A stretch of DNA of 45,332 nucleotides from Caballeronia grimmiae (GTDB lineage: Bacteria; Pseudomonadota; Gammaproteobacteria; Burkholderiales; Burkholderiaceae). The notes under the pieces were generated by a model that was not told the DNA's origin, did no database searches, and worked only from the letters and a program-made list of their open reading frames with translations. Of the stretch, positions 1-7,350 are shown in pieces. The position numbers and the translations under genes are program-made. The DNA lies in NCBI RefSeq assembly GCF_000698555.1, contig NZ_JFHE01000042.1:1-45332 (forward strand). The letters run 5' to 3'. The first letter of the stretch is position 1, and each line of letters opens with the position of its first letter.

Positions 1-56
1 TCACTGAAACGCAAACAGGGCTGTTTGCGAAAACAAAGACTTTGGAGGTAAGCATC

Positions 57-356
57 ATGAAACTCGCAACTATGATCGTCGCCGCTGCACTCGCTATCCC
101 GGCAGTTTCTTCGTTCGCTCAAAGCCAACCGCTGACCCGTGCGCAGGTAAAGGCTGAGCTGGTTGAGCTCGAACGCGCCGGCTACAACCCGAGCATGGAC
201 CGCACGACCTATCCGGCACAGATCCAGGCAGCGGAAGCAAAGGTTGCGGCTCAACACGGGCAATCGAGCTATGGCGGTGTGGCAGACACTTCGTCGGCAT
301 CGGGCGGCCCCGCTCACACCGGCAATAGCATCGCCCCTGTCTATTTCGGTCACTGA
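57..356 (+). CDS. DUF4148 small exported protein
   Basis: This encodes a 99-residue protein of the DUF4148 type, common in Burkholderia relatives and of unknown function. Residues 1-21 form a Sec signal peptide with a hydrophobic core (MIVAAALAIPA) and an SFA-Q cleavage site, so the mature protein should be periplasmic. The mature N-terminus (LTRAQVKAELVELERAGYNP) is the family hallmark, followed by a low-complexity Gly/Ser/Ala tail. An in-frame TTG lies at 42, but GGAGG at 44-48 sits 8 bases before the ATG at 57, so 57 is the start. The gene stands alone. The family call is secure; the role is unknown. Confidence 0.9.
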   Translation: MKLATMIVAAALAIPAVSSFAQSQPLTRAQVKAELVELERAGYNPSMDRTTYPAQIQAAEAKVAAQHGQSSYGGVADTSSASGGPAHTGNSIAPVYFGH

Positions 357-481
357 TCGACCGACAGAGCCAAGACGCTCGCGGTAGATACTAAAGAACT
401 GGCCGCTGCCGGAATATCGCAGACGGCCAGTTTGCTCATTCGAACCTCCGCCACCGGCATCGCCGATGGCTTGCCCAGCAC

Positions 482-681
482 TCAACTCGTCCTGGGCTTT
501 TTTCGTTCGTGAGTCGAGGGGCAAAGGATAGCGGCGATGTCGCGGGCGCAATGCGGGACGTGAATAACGTCGATGCGGTCCAGCTGCCCCGTGACGCGAT
601 AGAAAATCTGGTAGCCCCGTGAACACGATGCCGGACGCCGCGATCGTCGTAGCGAGGCACGAAGGGGTAGGCGGGCGGCAT
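482..681 (-). pseudogene. RelE/ParE-type toxin remnant, frameshifted
   Basis: Two minus-strand frames together read like the C-terminal half of a RelE/ParE plasmid-stabilisation toxin. Upstream of about 615 one frame gives PRYDDRGVRHRVHG. From there the neighbouring frame continues GYQIFYRVTGQ, then DVIHVPHCARDIAAIL, which matches the usual end of the family (Y-IFYR, then H-ARDI). A one-base indel near 611-618 joins them. The N-terminal half of a normal toxin of about 95 residues is missing, and no antitoxin gene is seen next to it. I infer a dead toxin-antitoxin remnant. A sequencing error could explain the shift but not the missing half. Confidence 0.6.
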
Positions 682-741
682 GTCTGCATGCCTGATGCAC
701 TTTTCATGCTTTACTCTTCGAGCCGTAACGGCCCGTTTCAA

Positions 742-1139
742 CCAGCTTCTTCTTCCCAGTTCTGACTTCGCCGCTCTCGCTAAAGCAAGCGCCGCGCGTC
801 AGCCACAAGTGTGGTCAAGCCCAGCGCCGCGCATCGGTTGTCCCCGCCCTAAGGATGCAAAACATAGCTTTGCACCGCGTTAATCGAAGCATCAGGTATG
901 AGGATTGTTGACATAGGGTGTCTCCTCCTCGTCTAACCTTCTCTCGGTGGACGAGAATTCGCCCGCACTCAGGCCCGAGTGCGGGCTTTTTCTTGAACGT
1001 TGCGGAATCGCATCTAGGCTATTACTGCGCTGCGCTCTCTTGGCTCTGGGCGCACTGTGGTAGATCGCATCCGAGGGTCAGCTCGCTAACCTCCCGTGAT
1101 GCGGGCTTTCGTTTGCGTCGCAATCGGTGTCTCGAAGAC
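742..1139. other. Intergenic stretch without a recognisable gene
   Basis: Apart from the hairpin at 961-994, I see nothing convincing here. Short open frames on both strands have no recognisable domain or ribosome-binding site. A weak hairpin (CCCG-TGATG-CGGG, 1093-1105, followed by CTTTCGTTT) could be a second decayed terminator. Confidence 0.5.
961..994 (+). terminator. Rho-independent terminator
   Basis: A perfect 10-bp stem, GCCCGCACTC (961-970) with GAGTGCGGGC (977-986), has a 6-base loop (AGGCCC) and is followed by TTTTTCTT (987-994). It is a strong intrinsic terminator for plus-strand transcription. No intact plus-strand gene lies directly upstream, so it terminates either an unannotated transcript (possibly a small RNA from about 700-960) or a gene that has been lost. 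Confidence 0.8.
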
Positions 1140-1275
1140 TCAATAGCAGTAGTACGCGCGTCGGCGCTTGTACTCTCGGCGCTCCGCCGTTCCCGGCACC
1201 GCGCCATTCATGCTCACGCCACTCGCGTTGGCGCAAGTCCTCGCCAGAAACGACTGGAAAGTTTCGCCGCCGGAA
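1140..1275 (-). pseudogene. C-terminal remnant of a second PPVYY/REW-repeat protein gene
   Basis: Positions 1140-1262 align by eye with the end of the intact gene at 2103-2474, starting at the stop codon. The frame GEDLRQREWREHEWR corresponds to GEDWRQREWREHEWR in the intact protein. Two single-base deletions then shift the frame so that the ERREWRERQEYERRRAYYGY end is lost. Identity is roughly 80% by eye. With the fragment at 1930-2030 this appears to be one decayed paralogue, now split by the segment carrying the SRPBCC gene. Confidence 0.7.
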
Positions 1276-1391
1276 AGGGGGCAAGTCGCGATCGACCAGG
1301 TGGCCGGGTTTCGCGCGCTCGGCAGCGGCTGGCAATATCGACGAGGCCATAGCGCAGAATCCGAGGAAAAGTAAGCACTTTAGAGGCAATC

Positions 1392-1892
1392 GTGCGCGCG
1401 TGCGAATATCGGTTCGTTACCGTCTGGAAAATCGGGGCGCCACTTCAGGCGGTATGGGACGCCATTCACGATCCGGCTGCGTGGCCGCAATGGTGGACAT
1501 GCGTCGAGCATGTGAGCGAAGTGGAAAGCGGTGCGGCAGATGGCGTTGGCGCATTGCATAGTTATGTGTGGAAAGGGCGCCTGCCGTATCGAGTGCGCTT
1601 CGACATGCGTGTCACGCGCGTCGAGCCGCTCGCGTTGCTCGAAGGCGTGGCGAGCGGCGATGTGGAAGGCATCGGGCGATGGACGTTCTCACCGAGCGAT
1701 GAGATCACCGCCGTGCGATACGACTGGCGCGTGCGCACCGGCCGTGGCTGGATGAATCTGCTCGCGCCCGTGGCGCGCCCCCTCTTTGAATGGAATCACG
1801 ATTACGTCATGCAGAAAGGCGGCGAAGCGCTTGCAAGGCGACTTGGCGCGACGCGGGTGAGCATCGGTCATCGCGAGCCGAATAACCGATGA
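1392..1892 (+). CDS. SRPBCC (START-like) family protein, polyketide cyclase/dehydrase type
   Basis: This encodes a 166-residue protein with an SRPBCC hydrophobic-pocket fold. The N-terminus has the typical start of the family (WKIGAPLQAVWDAIHDPAAWPQWW, residues ~11-34), followed by alternating strands, W-x-F-S-P and RYDWRVRT, and a C-terminal helix (FEWNHDYVMQKGGEALARRL). Family members bind lipids, polyketides or aromatic ligands; no specific substrate can be read here. The start is GTG at 1392, since no in-frame ATG lies nearby. It lies between two pieces of a decayed minus-strand gene, so it may have arrived by insertion. The fold call is firm, the role unknown. Confidence 0.8.
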   Translation: MRACEYRFVTVWKIGAPLQAVWDAIHDPAAWPQWWTCVEHVSEVESGAADGVGALHSYVWKGRLPYRVRFDMRVTRVEPLALLEGVASGDVEGIGRWTFSPSDEITAVRYDWRVRTGRGWMNLLAPVARPLFEWNHDYVMQKGGEALARRLGATRVSIGHREPNNR

Positions 1893-1929
1893 TGAACGGC
1901 GTCACGCAGCCAGCGACTGCCTGCCTAGG

Positions 1930-2030
1930 TCACCGCTGGCGGCGGGCTGTAATTGAAGGCGGCGGGCGGGAGAGGCGCAATAGACAGGCGGTGCCGGGGA
2001 GACGGGTACCGCATACCCCGAGCCATCGAC
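1930..2030 (-). pseudogene. Middle-segment remnant of the decayed PPVYY-repeat paralogue
   Basis: Read on the minus strand this encodes GSGYAVPVSPAPPVYCASPA, matching GLGYAAPVYAAPPVYYAPPP of the intact gene at 2103-2474. The match fades near 1930 inside the proline-rich part. The remaining C-terminal part of the same paralogue lies at 1140-1275, beyond the SRPBCC gene. The N-terminal signal region of the copy is absent, replaced by the unrelated fragment at 2033-2101. Confidence 0.6.
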
Positions 2031-2032
2031 CT

Positions 2033-2101
2033 TTACTTGGGAACGGCCTTACTCGCGAAGCCCGGCATCTGTCCAAACTTCGGATAGCCCTTCAGCAGGG
2101 C
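2033..2101 (-). pseudogene. Unidentified C-terminal coding fragment
   Basis: A minus-strand frame ends DALLKGYPKFGQMPGFASKAVPK and then a stop at 2033-2035. It has the composition of a real protein C-terminus and ends cleanly, but upstream of 2101 the same frame runs antisense-like through the PPVYY gene. I do not recognise the family. It is probably the tail of a deleted gene. Confidence 0.35.
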
Positions 2102-2102
2102 A

Positions 2103-2474
2103 TCAATAGCCGTAGTAGGCCCGTCGCCGCTCGTACTCTTGGCGCTCCCGCCATTCACGGCGCTCCCGCCATTCATGTTCACGCCACTCGCGTTGTCGCC
2201 AGTCTTCGCCATAAACGACCGGTGCTGGCGCCGTTTGATAGACCACAACCGGCGGAGGCGGGGGAGAATAATAGACAGGTGGCGGCGGGGGCGGGGCGTA
2301 ATAAACAGGCGGTGCGGCGTACACGGGCGCCGCATATCCCAAGCCAATACCCACGCTGACGTGTGCTGAGGCGTTGATCGAGGCCAACGACAATCCGGTG
2401 GCGAGAGCGATCAAGATCCTGGCGGAAGGTTTTTCTGCGCAAGACGTCTTGCTCGCGCTGGTCATGCTGGCCAT
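2103..2474 (-). CDS. PPVYY-repeat exported protein with Arg/Glu/Trp-rich tail
   Basis: This encodes a 123-residue protein of a type common in Burkholderia relatives and without known function. An N-terminal signal region (ARILIALATGLSLASINASA, then H) is followed by glycine-rich VSVGIGLGYA. Next come repeated PPVYYAPPPPPPVYYSPPPPP segments (residues ~50-75) and a charged tail of REWRE repeats (GEDWRQREWREHEWRERREW). Export to the periplasm or cell surface is inferred from the signal. The start at 2474 is chosen because AAGGAG lies 5 bases upstream; longer in-frame starts lack a site. A decayed paralogue lies just downstream in two pieces. Confidence 0.75.
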   Translation of the reverse strand: MASMTSASKTSCAEKPSARILIALATGLSLASINASAHVSVGIGLGYAAPVYAAPPVYYAPPPPPPVYYSPPPPPVVVYQTAPAPVVYGEDWRQREWREHEWRERREWRERQEYERRRAYYGY

Positions 2475-2710
2475 GTCGGCTCCTTGGTAACGAGCGCTTA
2501 ACGCGTCACGCCCGGGGCCGGTGCACAAGAGATTTGTGAGTAATGTAACGAGGGTCGATGGCAAATTGCGGGGTTTCGTCCCGATGTTGGGTGCGGCGAT
2601 CCCATAACGGCTCATAAGTTGCTCGACTGATTCGCGCAAGCCTAGTCGCCGGTCGGTTTGGGGGGAGGTAAGCGCTGGATAGAAGTCGTTGCGCCCAATG
2701 CAAACCCTAA

Positions 2711-3031
2711 TCACAGTTCCGTCCCTTGCCGTGCGGGAACCGGTAGCCCCGGCGCGCGCACGGCTTCGAGTGCGCGCTTCCACGGCGGGTGCCGCGGGTC
2801 AATTTCAGTTGCACATGTGGAAAGAGGCTCCCGACCCGCCAAGCCCTCTGAAACGTCGGCAGTAAAAGCGTTGACGAAGGTGCGGCTGAAACCGCTTGCC
2901 TGCGCCTTCGCAAATGCTCGAAGCGTTCGATACTCACGGTCGTTCTTGAGCAGGTCAATGGGCATGCGATTCTCGAGCGCGCCCGAGTTCGATGTCAGAA
3001 AATCCAGCCGAAGCTCGGGCGGCGCCGGCAT
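2711..3031 (-). CDS. Doubtful small protein, possibly antitoxin-like fragment
   Basis: This is an open frame of 106 codons starting at ATG 3031, with GGAAGG 5 bases upstream. The first third (FLTSNSGALENRMPIDLLKN) recalls the W/F-L-x-T-x-N-x-A-L-x-x-x-x-P-L-D-L-L pattern of the MbcA/ParS (DUF2384) antitoxin domain. The rest (residues ~55-106) matches nothing I recognise and is Pro/Arg-rich like out-of-frame sequence. No toxin gene (RES/COG5654 type) follows. The flanks 2475-2710 and 3032-3184 contain no other gene I can support. It may be a fragment of an antitoxin fused to noise. Confidence 0.3.
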   Translation of the reverse strand: MPAPPELRLDFLTSNSGALENRMPIDLLKNDREYRTLRAFAKAQASGFSRTFVNAFTADVSEGLAGREPLSTCATEIDPRHPPWKRALEAVRAPGLPVPARQGTEL

Positions 3032-3184
3032 GACGACCTTCCAGAGTCGGCGCAGCAACATTGGTTCAGGCCCGAGGCTGCTCCTTCGCACGTTTCGTGG
3101 CCTCTGGTGCGTCGCCGGATCCCTGCGTCCTTTGCGGCCGAAGCTAGTCGAGACACGGCGTAGACACGGTCTCTTGCGATAAAC

Positions 3185-3218
3185 GCCACGCTCGGGTTTC
3201 AGAAGAGTGGCTTTTTTT
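3185..3218 (+). terminator. Weak terminator-like hairpin with T7 tract
   Basis: GCCAC (3185-3189) pairs with GTGGC (3207-3211) across a 17-base loop and is followed by seven T residues (3212-3218). The stem is short for an intrinsic terminator, and no intact plus-strand gene precedes it. It could still stop read-through into the chemotaxis receptor gene. Confidence 0.25.
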
Positions 3219-3292
3219 GCACGAACCGCGCCCAGCCGCTCAAGCGATCGGTAATCTTGCCGTAAATAAGGGTTTCTACTGACCGACTAGTT

Positions 3293-4837
3293 ATGAAAAG
3301 TATTCCCTTCCGGGTCCGCATGTGGATCCCCTTGGCGATCAGCCTGGTCTGCCTCACCGCACTTTCGATCTTCGATGCGTTCGAAATGCGCGAGATCCGA
3401 TTCGAGGAACGTCGCGCCACGCTCGGCGCGGTCACGGACGCTGCCCTCAATACAATCAAAGACTACGCGGCAAAAGTGCAGACGGGGCAGCTCACGGACG
3501 CCGAAGCGCGCAAACAGGCGGCCGAGCGCGTGCGGGTGATGCGTTACGGCGACGATGGCTATTTCGCCATCATCGATCCCAATGTCACGCTGGTGATGCA
3601 CTCAACGAAGCCAGAGATGGAAGGCAAGAGCGCCAAGGACATTCAGGACAAGGACGGCATTCACATGTGGTCCGATGCGGTAGCGCTTGCACAGCGCGAC
3701 GGCCAGGGCTTCCTTGGGTATAGCTGGCCGAAGCCGGGCGCAAGCGAAAGCGTGCCGAAGCTCAGCCATGTCGCCTCATACAAGCCGTGGCAATGGACCA
3801 TTCTGACGGGTGTCTACCTCGATGATCTTGAGGCGGACTTTATGCGGTCGGTATATCGCGCGCTTCTGGTGCTCGCTGGCATGGCCACGCTGCTTGCGCT
3901 GACTACAGTGTTGCTTAACCGTTCCCTGCGACGCACGCTTGGCGGAGAGCCCGAATATGCGGCTCGAATCGCAGACGGGATTGCGGGCAACGACTTATCG
4001 GTGTCGGTCGTGACCGAAGCGGATGATCGGACGAGCCTTCTGTATTCGATCAGCCGTATGCAGCGGCAACTGAAGCAAACCGTCACGGCCATTAAGACGT
4101 CTGCGGATTCGATCGCAACTGCGTCCAAGCAGATTGCAGCCGGCAACCTCGATCTTTCCCAGCGTACGGAAGAACAGGCGGCATCGCTTCAGCAGACTGC
4201 CGCAAGCATGGAAGAATTGACGTCAACGGTCACTAACAATACAAGTAACGCGCATGAAGGCAATCGTCTGGCTTCTGCAGCGGCAGACGTCGCCAACCGT
4301 GGCGCAAGTGTGGTCTCCGATGTTGTAGCGACGATGGAAGCGATCAACAGCGACTCCAAGCAGATCGCGGAGATTGCCGGAATCATCGAGGGGATAGCGT
4401 TTCAGACGAACATCCTGGCACTGAATGCTGCCGTCGAAGCCGCGCGAGCGGGCGAGCACGGGCGAGGCTTTGCGGTGGTCGCCTCGGAGGTGCGATCCCT
4501 TGCGCAGCGGTCGTCGGCGGCATCGAAAGAAGTGCGCGATCTGATCGACAGGTCGGTTGACCGAGTGCGCGCTGGAACCACTCACGTCGAGGATGCGGGT
4601 GCAACCATGACGCAGATTACAGAAGCCATCAGGCGAGTCACTGGACTGATGAGCGAGATCGCCGCTGCCTCTGAAGAGCAAAGCAAGGGCATCGGCCAGG
4701 TCAATCAGGCGGTATCGCAGATGGACCAGGTCACGCAACAGAATGCGGCGCTCGTTGAAGAGGCCGCGGCTGCCACGAATGCGCTAGAAGCCCAGGCCGG
4801 CGGGTTGCGCGCGTCGACGGCGGTGTTTGTTGTCTGA
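3293..4837 (+). CDS. Methyl-accepting chemotaxis protein with single-Cache sensor
   Basis: This encodes a 514-residue transmembrane chemoreceptor. Residues ~10-29 are the first membrane helix. Residues ~35-185 are a periplasmic single Cache domain (RYGDDGYFAIIDPN and SYKPWQWTILTGVY are typical of sCache_2), and ~188-208 the second helix. A HAMP region follows, then the signalling coiled coil with the conserved hairpin tip (IAFQTNILALNAAVEAARAG, ~368-387). It should relay ligand binding to CheA/CheW at the inner membrane. sCache_2 domains often bind small carboxylates, but the ligand cannot be read here. No C-terminal pentapeptide tether for CheR is present. No good ribosome-binding site precedes 3293, but the protein start fits the family. 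The gene is monocistronic. Confidence 0.93.
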   Translation: MKSIPFRVRMWIPLAISLVCLTALSIFDAFEMREIRFEERRATLGAVTDAALNTIKDYAAKVQTGQLTDAEARKQAAERVRVMRYGDDGYFAIIDPNVTLVMHSTKPEMEGKSAKDIQDKDGIHMWSDAVALAQRDGQGFLGYSWPKPGASESVPKLSHVASYKPWQWTILTGVYLDDLEADFMRSVYRALLVLAGMATLLALTTVLLNRSLRRTLGGEPEYAARIADGIAGNDLSVSVVTEADDRTSLLYSISRMQRQLKQTVTAIKTSADSIATASKQIAAGNLDLSQRTEEQAASLQQTAASMEELTSTVTNNTSNAHEGNRLASAAADVANRGASVVSDVVATMEAINSDSKQIAEIAGIIEGIAFQTNILALNAAVEAARAGEHGRGFAVVASEVRSLAQRSSAASKEVRDLIDRSVDRVRAGTTHVEDAGATMTQITEAIRRVTGLMSEIAAASEEQSKGIGQVNQAVSQMDQVTQQNAALVEEAAAATNALEAQAGGLRASTAVFVV

Positions 4838-4927
4838 TGCGTGGCTGAAAACGACCTGCATGTACTGACGAGGACGGCTGAGACGCCCTACTCATGATGG
4901 GTGGCCGCGTCCCAAGTACTTTGGAAG

Positions 4928-4960
4928 CGGCCGTTCCGGTTGCTCAGATTGGAACGGCCG
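4928..4960. repeat. 10-bp inverted repeat between convergent genes
   Basis: CGGCCGTTCC (4928-4937) and GGAACGGCCG (4951-4960) form a perfect 10-bp stem with a 13-base loop. A second small hairpin, CGTGGC-CGGA-GCCACG, lies at 4981-4996. There is no T tract on either side, so an intrinsic terminator is uncertain. The position between the convergent receptor and MocR genes fits a bidirectional end-of-transcript structure. Confidence 0.5.
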
Positions 4961-5065
4961 GTACGGTCGACAAATAACTTCGTGGCCGGAGCCACGATGG
5001 CCGGTAACCGGACAGTCGGTGACATTCGCACCGCCCAGTGGCTGCCACAAACTTGATCGGCTTGA

Positions 5066-6400
5066 TCAATACGTGTAGGCATTGATCGCGTCTCGCACCG
5101 TTCCTAACGACTCGCGCAGCGATGTCAGATCAACCGATCCAAGCGCAAGACGAATTGCGTGCGGTACCTGCTCCGTCGTCGCAAATGGTTCTGCTGTCGA
5201 GACGGCAATGTTCTCGCGTATCAGCGCCATGGCAACGAGATCTGCTCGCACGTCCTCTGTGAAGGGCAGCCATATGAAATATGAGGCTGGGTGCGCGATG
5301 CGTGTGATTCCCGTCAGCACTTCGGCAGCGATCTGTTGCCGGACCCTTGCATCATCGCGTTTCTGGGCCTCTAGCTGGCTGACTGTGCCGTCGACAATCC
5401 AGTTACAGGCAATCGCCGTCATCACGCCGGCGGTGTTCCAAGCCGTGGCGCGAATGGCGCGTTCAATCATCGGCACATAATGCGCTGGTGCTGCAACGAA
5501 CCCGACGCGCAGACCGGTCGCGACGCTCTTCGACAAGCCCGACACATAGATGGTCAGCTCTGGCGCTATTGCTGCAACAGGCGCCGGCGCATGATCGACC
5601 AGAAAAGCATATGCCGCATCCTCGATGATGAGCAATTCGTGCTTTCGGGCAATCGCAACTAGCTCTTGCCGTCGCTCAGGTGTCATCACACAGCCTAGAG
5701 GATTGTGCAGCGTCGGCATCGTATAGACCGCCCGAACGTGGCGGTCTTTGCAAATGCGCGCTAACGCGGTGAGGTCCAGGCCATCGCTGCGGATGGGAAC
5801 CGGTGCGAGGTCGAGTCGCATCGTTTCCGCGAGAAGCTTGAAACCGGGATAGGTCAACGCGTCGACCGCTACTACATCGCCCGGGCGAAACAATCCCAGC
5901 ACGACGGCGGCCAATCCATGTGTCGCCCCATTAACGATCAATATCTGTTCCGCTGCTGCTTCGATTCCTCGCGCCAGGAGGTGACGGGCAAAAATGGCTC
6001 GCTCATGTTGCCTTCCGGCGTGTGGCTGATAGCGGAGAAGCGCCTCCAGATCTCCCGACGACGCTAGTTCGCGCAGGGCACTCCGGAGCATTTCGCCTTG
6101 GCCCGGTAGCGATGGCGAATTGAAATTCAGATCAGTCAGACCCGAAAGGGCGGCTTGTTGTTCGATGCCAAGCCCCGCCGGGAGGGCAGTCTCCCTGACG
6201 AAAGTACCGCGCCCGGTCTCGCCAACGACCAGTCCAATTGCCTCGAGCTCCGCATAGACGCGCGAGGCGGTAACGAGCGCGACTCCCTCCCGTCTTGCTA
6301 GCTGGCGGTGGGTCGGCAGGCGAGCGCCCGGCGACAGCCGGCCCGATCTAATGTCTGCGGCGAAGGCGTCGACTATCACCTTGTAGCGTGGTTGGACCAT
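5066..6400 (-). CDS. MocR-type regulator (GntR winged helix fused to PLP aminotransferase fold)
   Basis: This encodes a 444-residue protein counted from ATG 6400. Residues ~3-70 are a GntR winged helix (LPTHRQLARREGVALVTASR is the recognition region). Residues ~90-440 are a fold-type-I aminotransferase domain with PLP ligands N233, D261 and the Schiff-base lysine K291 (SGLSKSVATG). MocR proteins use PLP or its adducts as effector and usually control a divergent gene. Here that is the DJ-1/PfpI gene at 6562. An upstream in-frame ATG at 6421 would place the palindrome at 6417-6434 across the start codon, so 6400 is preferred. The target metabolite is unknown. Confidence 0.9.
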   Translation of the reverse strand: MVQPRYKVIVDAFAADIRSGRLSPGARLPTHRQLARREGVALVTASRVYAELEAIGLVVGETGRGTFVRETALPAGLGIEQQAALSGLTDLNFNSPSLPGQGEMLRSALRELASSGDLEALLRYQPHAGRQHERAIFARHLLARGIEAAAEQILIVNGATHGLAAVVLGLFRPGDVVAVDALTYPGFKLLAETMRLDLAPVPIRSDGLDLTALARICKDRHVRAVYTMPTLHNPLGCVMTPERRQELVAIARKHELLIIEDAAYAFLVDHAPAPVAAIAPELTIYVSGLSKSVATGLRVGFVAAPAHYVPMIERAIRATAWNTAGVMTAIACNWIVDGTVSQLEAQKRDDARVRQQIAAEVLTGITRIAHPASYFIWLPFTEDVRADLVAMALIRENIAVSTAEPFATTEQVPHAIRLALGSVDLTSLRESLGTVRDAINAYTY

Positions 6401-6416
6401 CGGAAAGCGTATGCAT

Positions 6417-6434
6417 GACAATTATTTGATTGTC
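6417..6434. promoter_or_regulatory. Inverted repeat GACAAT-N6-ATTGTC, candidate MocR operator
   Basis: A perfect 6-bp inverted repeat (6417-6422 and 6429-6434) lies in an A/T-rich patch between the divergent MocR and DJ-1/PfpI genes, 17 bases upstream of the preferred MocR start. The position suits autoregulation and control of the divergent gene. Assignment to MocR is inferred from position only. Confidence 0.4.
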
Positions 6435-6561
6435 TTAATTCTCTCGCATACGATGCGTGCTAGGCAAACGCTCGCATCTACGGACATCGGCGACGCTCCT
6501 CCGACAGCACATCCAGCCGCGACCGGACGCTGCGCGCGGCGATTCAATCACGGACGACCTT

Positions 6562-7161
6562 ATGCATATCGCCATCCTTACCTTCGACGGTTTCAACGAA
6601 CTCGACTCGTTAATCGCGCTGGGCATCCTCAACCGAGTTAAGCGGAGCGACTGGCGCGTGTCCATCGCGAGCCCCTCGTCGCGTATCTGCTCGATGAATG
6701 GGGTCGTGCTTGAGGCCCACGTCCCGCTGACGGAGGCTGCCAAGGCCGACGCGGTGATCGTGGGTAGCGGAAGCAAAACGCGCGAGGTCGTCGCAGACGC
6801 AGGGGTGATGGCTCAACTGCGGCTTGACCCGTCGAGGCAGTTGATCGGTGCACAGTGCTCAGGGACGCTCGTACTCGCAAAGCTGGGACTGTTGGATGGC
6901 GTGTCGGCCTGCACGGATCTGACTACCAAGCCTTGGGTTGTCGAAGCAGGCGTCGACGTGTTGAATCAGCCGTTCTTTGCGAACGGCAACATCGCGACGG
7001 CAGGCGGATGCTTCGCCTCCCAATATCTTGCGACCTGGATCATCAGTCGTCTCGTGAGTACGGAAGAAGCCGCCAGCGCGATGCATTACGTTGCACCCGT
7101 AGGCGAGAAAGATGAGTACGTTTCGCGAGCGATGCGGCATATCCAGGCGGCAAGCGCCTAA
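6562..7161 (+). CDS. DJ-1/PfpI family protein (isocyanide hydratase / glutamine amidotransferase-like)
   Basis: This encodes a 199-residue cytosolic protein of the DJ-1/PfpI superfamily. The first strand and loop (MHIAILTFDGFNELD) supply the conserved glutamate E13. The nucleophile elbow is GAQCSGT with C99, and AGGCFASQYLATWII completes the fold. Family members include isocyanide hydratases, glyoxalase III-like enzymes and covalent chaperones; the sequence alone does not decide. The ATG at 6562 is chosen because it begins the fold exactly; the 35 codons upstream are not protein-like and overlap the divergent promoter. Divergent pairing with a MocR regulator suggests a small-molecule, possibly amine or vitamin B6 related, response. 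Confidence 0.85.
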   Translation: MHIAILTFDGFNELDSLIALGILNRVKRSDWRVSIASPSSRICSMNGVVLEAHVPLTEAAKADAVIVGSGSKTREVVADAGVMAQLRLDPSRQLIGAQCSGTLVLAKLGLLDGVSACTDLTTKPWVVEAGVDVLNQPFFANGNIATAGGCFASQYLATWIISRLVSTEEAASAMHYVAPVGEKDEYVSRAMRHIQAASA

Positions 7162-7213
7162 AAAGCCTTACGGCCTGAACGAGGCTTCGCGAATCGACCT
7201 TCCGGACGCGCGG

Positions 7214-7264
7214 CCACTCTTGCCGCTTAGCGTCGAATCGACGATTAGGAGTGGGCAAGAGTGG
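7214..7264. repeat. 11-bp inverted repeat enclosing a small palindrome
   Basis: CCACTCTTGCC (7214-7224) and GGCAAGAGTGG (7254-7264) are perfect inverted copies 29 bases apart. Within the loop GTCGA-A-TCGAC (7232-7242) forms a second palindrome. The structure lies between the convergent DJ-1/PfpI and NmrA genes and lacks a T tract. It may end transcription from one or both sides, or be a dispersed repeat element. Confidence 0.5.
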
Positions 7265-7350
7265 TCGCTGCGGCGGACTCGTGAGGAAACCGAGGTACGA
7301 ACAAGGCGCTGTTTGAAGCGGCGTCGCCGCAAAGCATGGCGTTCGGCGCT

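Noticed and set aside
918..1352. Plus-strand open frame of 144 codons starting just before the terminator
   Set aside because: It runs through the terminator and the antisense strand of the PPVYY remnant; no domain or ribosome-binding site.
3263..3289. FliA (sigma-28)-like promoter TAAA-N15-ACCGACTA before the chemotaxis receptor
   Set aside because: Spacing matches, but the -10 element ends 3 bases before the ATG, so transcription would start inside the coding region; the -10 match is also partial.
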